Both the position numbers and the translations under genes were made by a program. Shown here one piece after another: positions 1 to 12,378 of a DNA stretch of 64,000 bases. The DNA lies in assembly GCF_001949145.1 (NCBI RefSeq), contig NW_019091361.1, positions 3,953,870-4,017,869 of the forward strand. The letters run 5' to 3'. This DNA comes from Acanthaster planci. Its lineage: Eukaryota; Echinodermata; Asteroidea; Valvatida; Acanthasteridae. The number at the start of each line of letters is the position of its first letter. Position 1 is the stretch's first letter. The notes beneath the pieces were generated by a model, which saw only the letters and a list, made by a program, of their open reading frames with translations, had not been told where the DNA came from and searched no databases.

Positions 1-1811
1 TTTCCTGTGTTACCCAAGAGTATAACATATGCCGTTGTGGACCATCTCCTTATTAAAACTTACAGTAAAACTGTTTTCTTATTTATTTTGTCCAATACAT
101 ACTACTGGATAAGGAGACAGATGCAGATCATATGGCCAGATGGCCATATTGGCAATATAAGTAGGCGTTGCATTTCAATGTTTCAGTTTCGTTTCAGAGA
201 CTTAGTGAACGTAATAAAGAATAGAAATACATGTATACAGAAACAAATAAACTTGTATATTCGCAACTGAATATCGCACCTCCATCAGCTTTAAGTGCTT
301 TCCGGAATTTTGCTGGGAAAAATCATAAATGAACTTGGAAAAGGTTTGTGGTTATTCTGCGTCCAAATTTCAAACCCAAATGGATAGCCCTGGCCCAAAC
401 AACGCTTGCTTCGACAGGTTGATGATTTACACCTGCATTTTTCCACACAGTGAGGTTTTTCAGTGTTTTACTGTTTAATTAGGCAGAGAGTTTACATTGT
501 AATACATATCTCCTTATAAATTTAACGTCGGGTCCGTGCTATATTATTTTTCATGCAGTTTTCTGAACACATGATCGTGTCCTACATTACGGCATTTTTC
601 AAATTTAATGATTACCGTTTAAGCACATGGTTGTGCCCTCTGGGATTTTATACTAAATACAAATTTGCACAAAAAACTGCAATGTTACAGTTCTTTCGGA
701 ACCCACATATGATTATGGATAAATTTTCTGTTTGAAGTGTTCTCTCTTTTGGGGGGGGTCGTGACTCGGTGTCAGTACATCGAGTTTTTAATGACCGAAG
801 TTCGGGGTCTCAGTTTGAACAGAAAATCCCTAAAATCATCAGAATCTTCCTGAGGCGATAAAGCAACGGGTTTTGGAAAAACGGTGGAAAATTTTTAAAT
901 CTTTAACAGAAGGGCACTTTTAATGGTGATTAGCTGGAAAGGGGTTACAAAGTAGTTTCCCTATAATTTTAGAGGGGAAAATCTGTTTCAAAGGGAAAAT
1001 TCATGTCAGCCCTTTGTAGGCAGCTGGAAAGGGGTTACAAAGTAGTTTCCCTATAATTTTAGAGGGGAAAATCTGTTTCAAAGGGAAAATTCATGTCAGC
1101 CCTTTGTAGGCTTTTATTTGAACCTTGACTATGGAGCTAAAGACGAATTCTGAACGGGATTACCTTTTATGGCCAGAATAACAGGGTAATATATTCCTGA
1201 CGGTTCACACAAGAGGTGTTTTGAGGCTCGGAAAGGGGAACTCAGCAGCCGATGTTGCAATGTGTGCTTGAAAAATGGCACAACATATGCATGGCCCGGA
1301 TGTTACTGCGGCTTTAATAGGATTTCAAGTTCCGTTTTCAGTTCAAAGTCCACAATCTAAGGCCACATGCTTGTCACGGACCGTACCGGGATGGCTATAA
1401 TTTCTCTCACCCATATCTCGCCAACCGTTCAAAAATGAATAATTCCATTCCAATTAACGGCGTGTATGTACTGATGGGTTTGTCCTTCACAGAAAGGTAA
1501 TGAAACGCCTACTCGAGCCGGAAAAATCGAAGGGGTGCATCACGGAGCAAAATGCAACGCTTTCTATTTTATCGCCCCAATTAACTTCGCAAATTTCAGG
1601 CCAATTTTCAAATTAATACATCCAACCTCAGTAGCGGGCTGGTTAAATTTCAAACTTGGATAAAATTTAATTGTGGTTCAACCCTCACTCAAAGCGAGCA
1701 GTGCATTTTGTACAGGATGAAAACATATTTCTGTAAAACAGTCTAAATAGCAGAGAATTTTTGAAATATAAAAAATATAAAAAAATCGGTCATAATTTTT
1801 GTGGCACCTAC
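1..1811. other. SLC24 intron, no gene seen
   Basis: Downstream intron of the minus-strand exchanger gene. It contains the 90-bp tandem duplication at 932-1111 and a short G run near 751. Small ORFs here look like chance. Confidence 0.6.
932..1111. repeat. Exact tandem duplication, 90 bp x 2
   Basis: Bases 932-1021 recur without visible change at 1022-1111 (unit starts AGCTGGAAAGGGGTTACAAA). Either a very recent duplication or an assembly artefact. It lies in an SLC24 intron. Confidence 0.95.
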
Positions 1812-4800
1812 CTTACCGGCCAGTAGTCCACACAAACCAATGACAAAGAGCACATTGAACACGGCTGAACCCAAGATTGTTCCAATCCCAATGTCTCCTT
1901 TACTTATAAATACACCTGTGTCGATAAATGCCAAAAAACAGTAATATTTTTCACTTTTAAAGAAGTTAGATTGTTTTACACATCTTAAAACCTTTGAAAA
2001 AGAAACAGGCACATTTCATAAACAGATACCATGTGTCTGAATTGATAATTGTTACAAATGCACAGAATTGTTGGTACATTTCTTTAATAAAAGTGCAAGC
2101 CTTGCGCTCATTAACAACCAAACGTAGATCAAAGGCCCAGTTCAAAAGCAAGGTGTTGGAGCTGAAACTCTTTACTCCACAGACCCGTAAACCGAGTAGA
2201 CCCTGTCAGTTATTCGATAACGTTCGCAAGTAGTGGAGAATGTTGACAGGTGCTTTGGCAAATTTGGCTCCTTGCATTAGGTCTCCAATATAACATTGCA
2301 CAATGTTTGACGAAACAAAATCAAATTGAAAACTAGATTAACTACTGAACTGCAACAACCTCAAAGTAAGAATCAACGACACATTTTTAAGCAAAAAGCA
2401 ATATTCTCAGTTTCGTATTGCCGATCCTGTTAAAAATATTCCTACAAGAAATATTCATTAAAGCAAAAGCAACCAAAATAGCAACAAAACAACTTTGATA
2501 ACATTTACATCAAGAATTGCAATAGGCATTGTTTTACACCCTGAAAAATTCAGAATGACCCTTTGTTATTTACCTACTATCGAGGTAAAAAGTTCTGGGG
2601 CGGAACCGCCTATCGCCATGAAGGTTGCTCCAGCGACGTCCTCCGATAAATGAAGCACTGCAAGAGAAAGGTGAGACAGGGAATCGTCAAGATGGTGAAT
2701 GAACATTTATTGGCTTTACGAAGGTATAGGAATTGAACAAAGCCTTAAAATAAAAGGTCAGGCACCGAGCTTCCGGGACCGCTTATGGGGATTCTTACGG
2801 GGTCGTCCTAACACGTTTGGTAATTTTTGGAAGAACGACTCGAAACTTAAACCACCCTAGGAAACACTCGACTCGACTATGACACACTATCACGGAACAG
2901 GTTTTTGGCTGTGCATTCCGGGTGAAGTTATGGAAAAGCTAGGGCTTGTGGATGGCTGGCGTTAATTGGAGACTAGTGGAAACGTTCTCAAGTAGCTCTT
3001 TAGTCTTAACTGAAATTCTTCTGTGTCAACTTTGTTTCACTATCATAATTATTCTACAATTTATACAGTTCTCAAAAGTTGGTGCAAGGTCTCTGCGAAT
3101 GATTTTTGTATCAATCTATAGAAACAATTACACCCATTTACCAAAAACTTTAAATACACACAGCTGGGTGCAGTTCGATCGTTCAAATGTACCTGAGCAT
3201 ATAATTTCCAAGGCAGGCATGAAATAGCTGTCACACACAATGGCTAAGGCGCCGAACATGTAGACCACCGCCACAACGTCAACAGCCAGGGCTCCGTGGC
3301 GAAGCGTGTCCATGCTGAACACTCCCTGCGGGAAGTTCTCCACCGAGGGCCGGGAGCAGTTGGACTGCATCTCCGCTGAGTGTTCCGTGGACACTATGAA
3401 GCCAGGGTCAAAGAAAAAGACAAGAAAATCAGACGTTCGGGAACAATCAGACTTACAGACAAATGCCACGTAGTTCACCATATAAAGATATAAGGGGCCT
3501 TTGATTTGGAAATGATATATTTGACACGATTGTTTCCTTACAGTGATAGACAAAAGCTTTACAGAGTCCACGCGACGATTCTTTTTCTTAGACGCACTTT
3601 TGTGCAACCTTACACTCTTCTAAATTGTACAGAACTATTTCAAATCCTTTAGGGCTGAACTGCATCGAAGGTCGTGCGATTTTAAACATTGAAACTTGTC
3701 CATGCTTTTCCGGTCAACTGAGGGCGCCGTTGCTGTGATGTCAGTCAAAAAAAAAACCAACAACACTTCACCCATTCTAAGCATTTTTGAAAAAGTGTTT
3801 TCCTTTCCTGAATACTTCCACCACATACTTCCACAGCAATGAATCATCAATGAGAGGGAAATTTTGTCGAGAAAAATATATTTAAAAAATTTCTAGCAGT
3901 TAAGCAAATCAAGGTTTTGCTCAATAAAGACGCATCTTTGTATTAACATAAAGCCCACGAAGGCAACATAAGACCTTTAATACAAAGTACCTTTATTTCA
4001 AAATAATATCATAACAATTGAAAACGCAACTGGGAAAAGTGAACACGACACACGTTGGGCTACCATAGCCCTAACACCGTGCGTAACATCAACCATGCAT
4101 ACGACAGGTCGTTAGTGTAGTTTCCTGCATTGCTGATTACTTCAAAATGTCATCATGCAAAATAGCATTAGCAAATCCCAGGCGACTATTGGCCTACCAA
4201 AAACTACATGTATACAGGCAATAGACGTGCACTCATACATCGCTCTACATTGTGCAATCACAAATATTAAGCCATGGAACTCAAACAAAAAATGTGGAAT
4301 CGAAAAATAGCTGTTTCCAAATCATTTTAAATCCCTTTTTTGTCACATTCCCTTACAGAGTGAATTCGAGGCCACTCCTTGGAATCAACAATCTACGAAT
4401 ATCAAAAATCAAAAATGTGTTACACGTGTTTCATTCCCACCCTCTTTCATTCCCGTGGTCTTTTGTTTTGCCCGACTGTATTCCTTCACGAATAACATTC
4501 AGAACCACAGGTTCCCACTTCTTCTGAGGAGATAAGGGAGTTGAATAAAACCTCAGTCAATTTTGTTTTTCACTGAACGTGAGCCTGTTTGTTTCTAACT
4601 GATTTTTCTGGGCCCACTGACCCGTGCTCACTTCATAATTGAAAACATGATCAGAGTAGGTAGCGCAGTCCATCTGTTTTCCCCATAAATTCCATTCATT
4701 ATAGTCTAGCCTGAAAACAGCACAGTACTTCTGCATATGGACAGAAACTTTGCATCACCCAGCTATCATGCCGTGCACAAATTGTTCATCAGACATGTAA

Positions 4801-7800
4801 CATAAGTAAATTTGACACTTTTGCAGGATAAGATGCCATAAATCAAGGCCGATTCGTAAAACCCCGACCTGCCCATCAGAGCGCAGGCAGCGCAAGCAAA
4901 AACAGCGCGCTGCTTTCGTTGGATGCACTCTGCACGCAGCTGCAGCATGTACAAGTACCCAACGAGATAACACGTCGGCACACTCATTATGTTTAAATAT
5001 CCGACGACCCAGGCTATACGTAGCAACCACGGGTATCCACGGCAACAGATTGATAGTAATGGTCGGGCGGTCGTGCAAAAGAAGCGCAAATTATTTATGA
5101 GCGATTTCCAACTTGCACGTGCTGTGTTGAACACTGCATCGGTGTAACTGAAATTTAACAAATACATGCAGTGGAATATCGAGTGCTTTTCTCAAGAAAT
5201 CGATGACATCAGAAACTGTACAAAACTGACACTTGGGAAGTAGCACATGAATAATTTGTATTATCAGAGCGCAACAGAAAATATGGATGGCTGATAAATC
5301 ATTGACGGACATAGGAACCACTGTAAATATTCGTGGCGCATTACCACAGCGGAGCAAACAGACATTTTTTCCCCTTTGTGACGTCGCAAGGGCACAGATC
5401 GGAGTCGGAGGGGATGAATGAATCTACAAGATCGACTGTCCGCAGAGTAATGCACACTATCGACGCCACAGGCGAAATCATGTTAAGCAGTATTAATGAG
5501 GGGAAGATGTATCAGTGTGTTTGGTTCGGTATACGACGATCCTGAGGCAGTCCAATCGATATCGCAAAATGTCGCCAAATTGGCACTTTAGCTGATAATA
5601 TACGTGTACATGAGGCCGTCTGCCGTTCACTCAATCTAACACAAATTCTTTAAGGAACCAATGAACCATGGAATCTGGCATTTAGCGACGCTCAAGCAAA
5701 TTCACGGCCGTGTTTGCGATGTGATGGAACACCGTTCGTCAAATCTTAAAATGAGTGTCGTATACAGGCTAAGGTCCAGCGAGGAACCCTTTGTGCAGTT
5801 AAATGTTATTTACAGAGAACGCTTTAACACTTATTCTGTGCAATATTTTGTTGCTGAAATAGCACCCCTTCAAGCTCATCTGATTCGTCCAAATTGTTTG
5901 GGCATGTATACGTTTTAAAGACATAAACCAGAACAGAGTGTAGCCATCAGGATCATACCCAAAGTAGTGCCACGATACGAGAAACAGTGTTGCAAACCTG
6001 GGGATGAGGAAAAGAGGACCAAAGGTGGGTCTAGACTCAATTTTTTTTTTAAGGGGAGCGATTGGGGGAGGCAAAGATTTGGGAATTTTTGTATATAACC
6101 CGTTACGGCCTCTCTGGGGGGTGCGAGTCAATTGGGGGGCTTTTTACACGCTTTTGGAAGGAAAGAAAATAAACACTCCCCCAACCCCCCTTATTGCATC
6201 TCGTAAATTCCCTCAAACTAAAAATAAATAACAAAAACCGCCCGTTTGGGGCCCTGTTGGCTTCCTGTATCCGCCATTGACAGAAATCATTCAGAGTGGC
6301 AAACAAAATCGTCAAATTAAACATACAGAGAAGCTTTTAGATGAATTATTATGATATTTATTGACTTAATTGAGGGAAATTTCAAGGGCATGTTAATTGG
6401 GTAGGCGGTAGAACTGCTTCGTCAGAAAATAATGTAACGTGATTCTATCCTATTAGAACGTGAAGAAGGAATGTGTACTATAAGGATAATGTATTGTCAC
6501 CTCGGTCAATGAAAATTGGCAATTTTTCAGGTAGCAGTAATTAAGGCCAATGCTCATATACTGTGTGACGTGTAAAGCACAAATAGTTGACACGTTGCTA
6601 GAAGCCTAGAAGGTCTACATGAACGCAAGCACACCACCACTTTTGAAACAATTATCTTGCAAAACTGCCACCTTTATACGTCAATTAGAGAATCTGACGT
6701 CATAAGGGCCTTTGATATCTCTCTGTATCAGTCCCAATGTATGATTGACACGTTCAAGAAAGGAAGAGCCATGTCAAAAACCTGAACAACTCGTAATGGA
6801 AATTTGCTTGTAGGCCTATTATTGTAAATTTCCTGCAGGCACCCACGTCTGCACTTCCACGCCTACGATTTTCATCATAATCTCGCAGATGACCACCAGT
6901 GAAAGGGCAGATTACATATACGGGACTGGCCGGAAAACTCATATAGAGAGGATAGCGCCAACTTCAGACTTTGAATCAAAATGGCTGTTCATTATGTGAG
7001 CAAAACAGCATACAGCTCTTGTGTGCTAATTGTCAACGTGTACCCGTTCTAACGCACAATCCCGCATTTTGGTTCCAACAATCGAGACGCTCATATCGCA
7101 ACTTTCTTTATAAACAGCTCTGGGCAAAGTGCACATAGTTTAACTCAAATAAGGAAAGAGAGCGGCGGTTTGTCTATATCCGTTCATTTCATGCGATTCC
7201 AAAACGGCTCTTCAACAATATTAGTACAATAAAATGTTTGCTTTCAAATAAAGCTCTCTCGGGCACAGAATTTTGCGTTACTTCTTTCCCGTCTGTTTGT
7301 TATCAGTGACAGCAAAAGAGTCAAAACATGGAGTCCACGGTATGCGTGCCCCTCAAGCTTCGTGTCATTGTTTAAAATCTTTACCGTACTTTTCCCGATT
7401 ACACTGTTGCATCGTTTCTAATCTTCCCAACCGCAGTTGAAGAAGCATTTGAAGTTTTGCATCTCAACACCAATTTCAATGGGGTTTGATAAAGATAAAG
7501 TGCAACACACTACAAACCTGAAGTGGACTGAAAAATATTCAGTCAACTGCGCAGTAGCTTCTCTTCCTTGCTCCTTCAATAGTGTTACAAAATACCTATG
7601 CTCAGACAGATAGTATAAAACTATAATCCAAACGTTTTCTCGCTCTGAGTTTGTAAACATGTTTAAATACCATTTAGAGTTGAATACCAGCAAAGCATTG
7701 ACGTGGAGCAATTGAACACAAAATGTTTAGCTTATTAATGTGTACAAGATGGTGGCAATGTCATGTATTTAAGTGATAAACACGGTTTCACGAGAGTTGG

Positions 7801-10800
7801 GATCTCACTCGCTAAACTTTCATCCTGCACTAAAGTCTTGCTAGCTCACCATCAACTTCAACCGCGCAATGAGACTATGGTGATACAGCTGTCCAGAAAT
7901 TCTAATTTAAGCTGACTTTTTGTCGTGCAAAGCCAAGCAGCTGTTCGGTCTGGGAACGTATGGTGAAATTCATTGAAGTACATGTACGTGTATTGTGGCG
8001 CCAGCTTCGTGGACAAAGCACCTGGTGGATTGGAAGAAACGACCCATTTACCACGCGGCTTCTGTAATGAAAATTCTGTTATAAATATCGCAATTAGCTG
8101 TCTCGTGTATAGCCTCAATTTTTAATGATCAATATTTTCAACTTGAAAATAATACTGCGGCAGATTACTCTGTTTTCATGACGCGGTTGTTATTATTCTT
8201 TATTCCGTCGTGAATAAATGATTTCCATTAGGACGGAAAAGATGTGGTGTCAAAGCCAGGAAATTATTGTGAGTGTGTGTTGTTTTCGTTTTGTTTTGTC
8301 TCATTTTTTTGTGTCTTTTAGCTCATCACATCCGAATTCCTCCTGGTGCTAAATAAAATGCTATGTGACTCTACGATGAACCAAGAGATTATACATACAG
8401 AAGACAGCACGAACCCCCAACTATCGACTTTAATTAATTCGCAACATGCCAAGGCTACTCGGAGTGAATGGTGTGTTTAAAGTAATCAACAGATCCAACA
8501 TCCATAATCCTTTCAAAACAAAACGTTGTGTGCGAACCTCTCATACCAAAATGGAGCAGTGTGTACACCTCCATTTGGTATGCCTATGAAGGCTTACAAT
8601 GTACAATTGGGGGCATTCGAAATAGTATACGGTTAAGGGGTATGTTTATTGTGTATTGGCAAAATTGGATGGTTAAATCACAGTTTCGTGTGTTTACCAT
8701 TATTTTATCCCACGCACTTCTTTGTAATCAATGTCATTTTCACATCAATATGCTCGCGTATACACGGTTGTGTAGGGTTCTTTGCATAACTGCACCAGTC
8801 TGTGATATAGCCATTTAAATAATTTTTCGGGCTGCATAATTATTACCTCATTACCTTCAATCGGGGTAACTTTGGTTCATATCCTGATTGTTTGCCTACC
8901 GTCAACCAGAGGTGTCAGCAAGTCATCTTTTGCAAGTCCAAGTCAAGTCACAAGTCATTAGGTCCAGTCACAAGTCAAGTCACGAGTCATTTGGTCACAG
9001 GACAAGTCAAGTCAAGTCAAGATGGTCTAAACACAAGTCAAGTGACCAGTCTCTTTGTCCAAGTACAAGTCAAGCTGCACGTTATTTTGTCCAGCAGTAA
9101 TCAGCAAAAAGAACCAGGCGTCAACTTGCGAAGTTACGAGCTATAAAAGTATATGGGGTCGGTCAAGTCGCGTCTGACTTGGGTCGGTAACAAGTCATTT
9201 TTTGCAAGTCCAAGTCAAGTCACAAGTCATTATGTGCAAGCCCAAGTCAAGTCACAAGTCAAAGCTGGTATTCACAAGTCAAGTCTCAAGTCACAAAAAT
9301 AGCAACTCGAGTCCAAGTCACATGACTCGAGTCAGCAACTCTGCCGTCAACCAAGGTAACTTTGGCAGTTTAATGTCCTGATCATTTCTGCTTTTCCGAA
9401 ACAGAAATTAGTTTTCCATTGTTGGTTGGATAGTTTTGTCATATGGAGCCTGACGTCTAATCAAGTAGTAGCAAACATCCATCCACTTCTATTGATTATG
9501 AGTTAGAGCTTAATTAAGTAATGCCAAAGTTACCCTGTGGTTTGGGGCAACTTTGGCAGGTTGCTGGAATTTAATGGAAAAAAAATAAAAAAGGATTATA
9601 ACAAAGTTTTACACTAGAAAAATCCGTCAGGCCAAGTCTCCATCGGGTGTATTTTATGATAAAATTACTTTCAAAGAATAAATTTATAGAATCTTATATC
9701 ATTCATATAGCGTGTTGCGAAGATATGCTGGTGCCGAAGTTTCCCCAGGGTGCCAAAGTCATCATGGTTGACGGTATGTATCTTGCATCCCCACCATTTT
9801 ACTGCCAAAAAGGCGAAGAGATAATACGGTTACCACATCGGTGTCCTTCTGGAGATATGTTTAGAAACATTGCTTGTTAATGAATCATGAAGCGTACCAG
9901 GCCCCTGTGTTTCTTCCCTCAATAGAACATACTGTCCCTTCTGTTCGTGGCATGAACAGTTCTTTTTTTGAGAGTATCTTTTCATGAAACAGAATAATAT
10001 AAACCCTGTCCAGACGTCCACCGCCATTTTTGTGTATATCATGTATACGGTGTATAAACATCAACAGCGATTTTATTACATTTTTGCAATACATATGCAC
10101 ATCTTGAAAAATCTTACTAAGTTTATTCGAAAATATTATCCTTAGAATACGAATAGGGCCCATACGATAGACATTAATCGAACAGATGCGAATCACTTTA
10201 ATTAATTTTTGGACGATGTAACTAATTAACGGGAGATCAAAATTTACAGAAATGTTAAAATAACCGCAAACAGTACCGTATGCTGTAAAATGGATTTGGC
10301 CTCATAATTTAGGTTAAGCATGACGTGTCAGAGCTCAGGCAGTCTTTGCATGATGCAGTCCGTCTAACAACTTGCTCGAGATTTCGAGATGTTGGATTCC
10401 GGACGTAGGTGATACCAAAACAACACCTAAGAGACGTGGTATTTCCTTTCGCATTATTTCACCTAGTCAAACAACCATGGATATGTGGATTAGTGGTAGT
10501 GGATCATGGTAATCAAGATAGTTCCTGCGTGCTTTTGAACCATTCTGTGTATGTGCCTGCTCCTTAGTGAGGCCCCGAGATCTCGGTCCACTGCTTTTAA
10601 GAACTTCTCAGGGTCGAAGAAAATTATTCTTTAAAAAGGTTAAACACCGGTGGCAACACGCCGCCGTAAGTGATCTCCGCGATAATAGACATCAACGGAC
10701 ACGGGAAAATATTCCTTGAAACCAATGCTTGATTCATGCTCACAGTGCATTTTGAAAATCCTTAAATCCACGCGGGAGACCGTTTAATGCAATGCCTTGC

Positions 10801-11370
10801 AATCCTCCCTACGCTGTAGACACATCGGCGTTTGTTTCGGGAGGGGGGCTTTTGTTTGGAGGGGGAAAATAAGGACTTTATGGGGAGTGAGGCTGCATTT
10901 AGATTTTTTAGAAACTTTTGGAAGGGAAATTAAAAAGACCCAAAAGCTGCAAAAAATGTTGCTTCTTTTTTTTTGGGGGGGGGGGGTTGGCCCCGGATCC
11001 TCCCTCGCTACGGCTCTGAGAGAGTCAAAGACTGGAATTTTCGTCTGTGCATTTCTGGTTTGGCATATACCGAAAGTCGCTGCTGGGTGAAAAACCCAGC
11101 AATTATTGCTCGAATAATGGCATAATTACCTGTTTCGTTGGCAGCCTCCTCCAGCTCTGTCGACTCCCTAGGAGCTCTCAACCTCTCTCCCACAACTCCT
11201 CCACCGTCTTTTCTAGTCTCCAATCCTCCATTGCTGGTGATCGAGTATAAGAAGAACGTCAAAGCGTAGGCCAATAAGAGTCCCGCGTATGTCCGGAAAA
11301 CAACGGTTTTAGCGGCGGAGGACCCTTGGCGTTTGACCGTCCATAAGGCCATTCTGGCGGTCGGAGGCAA
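1812..11370 (-). CDS. K+-dependent Na+/Ca2+ exchanger (SLC24/NCKX family), 5' part, continues beyond left edge
   Basis: Plasma- or organelle-membrane exchanger that swaps Na+ for Ca2+ plus K+. Four minus-strand exons join in phase: 11130-11370 (80 codons+1), 3193-3393, 2574-2657 and 1812-1915, about 210 residues. Exon 1 has a hydrophobic stretch at residues 23-45 (signal peptide or signal anchor) and an N-E-T sequon. Exon 2 has an N-C-S sequon and a first membrane segment ending in [10 protein letters not shown]. Exons 3-4 encode the alpha-1 repeat: [21 protein letters not shown], then GDIGIG and [12 protein letters not shown]. These are family hallmarks, including the acidic residue after SAP. 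The loop and alpha-2 repeat must lie left of base 1. The subfamily is unresolved: [10 protein letters not shown] and FNVLFVIG look NCKX1/2-like, while LCGLLAGK looks NCKX3/4-like. Exon 1 is the least certain part; it rests on phase agreement (G|TG), a GTAATT donor and the hydrophobic leader. Confidence 0.88.
6040..6275. repeat. Dispersed G-rich repeat, copy 1
   Basis: It shares a core (TTTTACACGCTTTT followed by GGAAGGAAAGAAAATAAA, 6140-6174) with 12263-12294 and more distantly with 10908-10939. It ends in a TATCCGCC motif resembling the GGATCC-type ends of the other copies. A decayed non-autonomous transposon is likely. Confidence 0.5.
8899..9351. mobile_element. hAT-type non-autonomous element with 8-bp target duplication
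   Basis: An 8-bp direct repeat CCGTCAAC (8899-8906 and 9344-9351) brackets 437 bp. Ends are CAGAGGTGTCAGC on the left and, reverse-complemented, CAGAGTTGCTGAC on the right, fitting hAT termini. The interior is a degenerate array of AAGTC units (CAAGTCAAGTCACAAGTC). It codes for no transposase. Confidence 0.82.
10838..11015. repeat. Dispersed G-rich repeat, copy 2
   Basis: Carries the same order of motifs as copies at 6.1 and 12.3 kb: a GGGGAGTGAGGCTG segment, an AAACTTTTGGAAGGGAAAT core, a long G run and a CCGGATCCTCC end. It lies directly downstream of SLC24 exon 1 in the first intron. Confidence 0.45.
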
Positions 11371-12177
11371 CAGTGCTAGTACGGTGTATTTGACACGCTA
11401 TCCCGCCTCGTGTTTTTACTTCCCGGCTACAGCAAAGCTCTGTTATTATGCCGGTATTATGTCAGTGCCTATAGCACACGACCCGCACAAGGAGGAATAC
11501 TGCCAAAGCGGAACATGTTCAACGCGTATACACGGGCTATCATTCATTAGCATATGGTTAACATCATGTACCGATATTATCCGTTCGACGAACGGTTCCC
11601 TGTATATGTAATAGCTGTGTCTCGCCTCGCTAACGCTCGAGCACTGACGCTTTACATGCATACCTAGCCTACGGACAGACAGCCTGGATGCGGGCCAGTT
11701 GGACCCGGGGAAATTAATACATGCATTCACTATTGCCACCTTCTTCGGTTCCGATTTCTGACTCTGCGATAGTCGCCGGTTGGAATAGGCGCAAGTACGC
11801 GATCACATGAGGCAAGACTGTCGGGGACTATAAACGCTTGTTTATGGGGATGACTTGTTAGATGAGCCCGGCATAATAATGAAGTAGATGGCATACTGTA
11901 CGTACCATGTGCTTTATGCTGCTACACATGACTTCACCGAGCCCCCTCCCGGCCTCAGCTGTGCACAACATAGCTTTACATGTACGCGCATGTCACAAAG
12001 ATTATCAGTTATTGGAGGAATGGGTATCCTCATCCTGTTTATTTTTCACGACAGTTAAGTGATACAAGGATGAATTTAATTTTCTCCAGGGTGTTGTTTT
12101 CTCACAGTGGTATAGCCTGACTACAACGGAAGTGGTACTGTCTAGAATTACAAAGCAGTTCGTTTTACCAGCATCAA

Positions 12178-12378
12178 GGGCGGATCCAGAACAAACATTT
12201 TTGAGTTGTGGTGGGTGGCTTTAACCTTTTATGGAATTTCTGAATGTTGAGGCTATCTGAGGCTTTTACACGCTTTTTGAAGGAATGAAATAAAACAGAA
12301 CTTCATTTCACACACACAAAAAACAAAAACAAACACTAAAAATGGCAGGGGCACACCCCCTCCCTAAACCAACGTAGC
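12178..12378. repeat. Dispersed G-rich repeat, copy 3
   Basis: Begins AAGGGCGGATCCAGAA, has the CTTTTACACGCTTTTTGAAG core, and ends in a GGGGCACACCCCC segment. The GGCGGATCC end is a common terminal motif of animal DNA transposons. Confidence 0.45.

Larger units (their letters stand above)
3394..11129. other. First intron of SLC24, repeat-rich
   Basis: A 7.7-kb interval between the proposed exon 1 and exon 2. It holds a G-rich repeat (about 6040-6275), a hAT element (8907-9343) and the start of another G-rich repeat (10838 on). I see no supported coding exon; the ORFs at 4755-5167 and 9647-9880 have no family resemblance. Confidence 0.55.

Noticed and set aside
8930-9340. CRISPR-like array because of regular AAGTC units
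   Set aside because: Units are irregular, there are no spacers of even length, and the whole lies inside a hAT element in an animal genome.
9647-9880. Plus-strand ORF with a GT donor-like site near 9774
   Set aside because: No partner exon and no family resemblance; lies in the SLC24 first intron.
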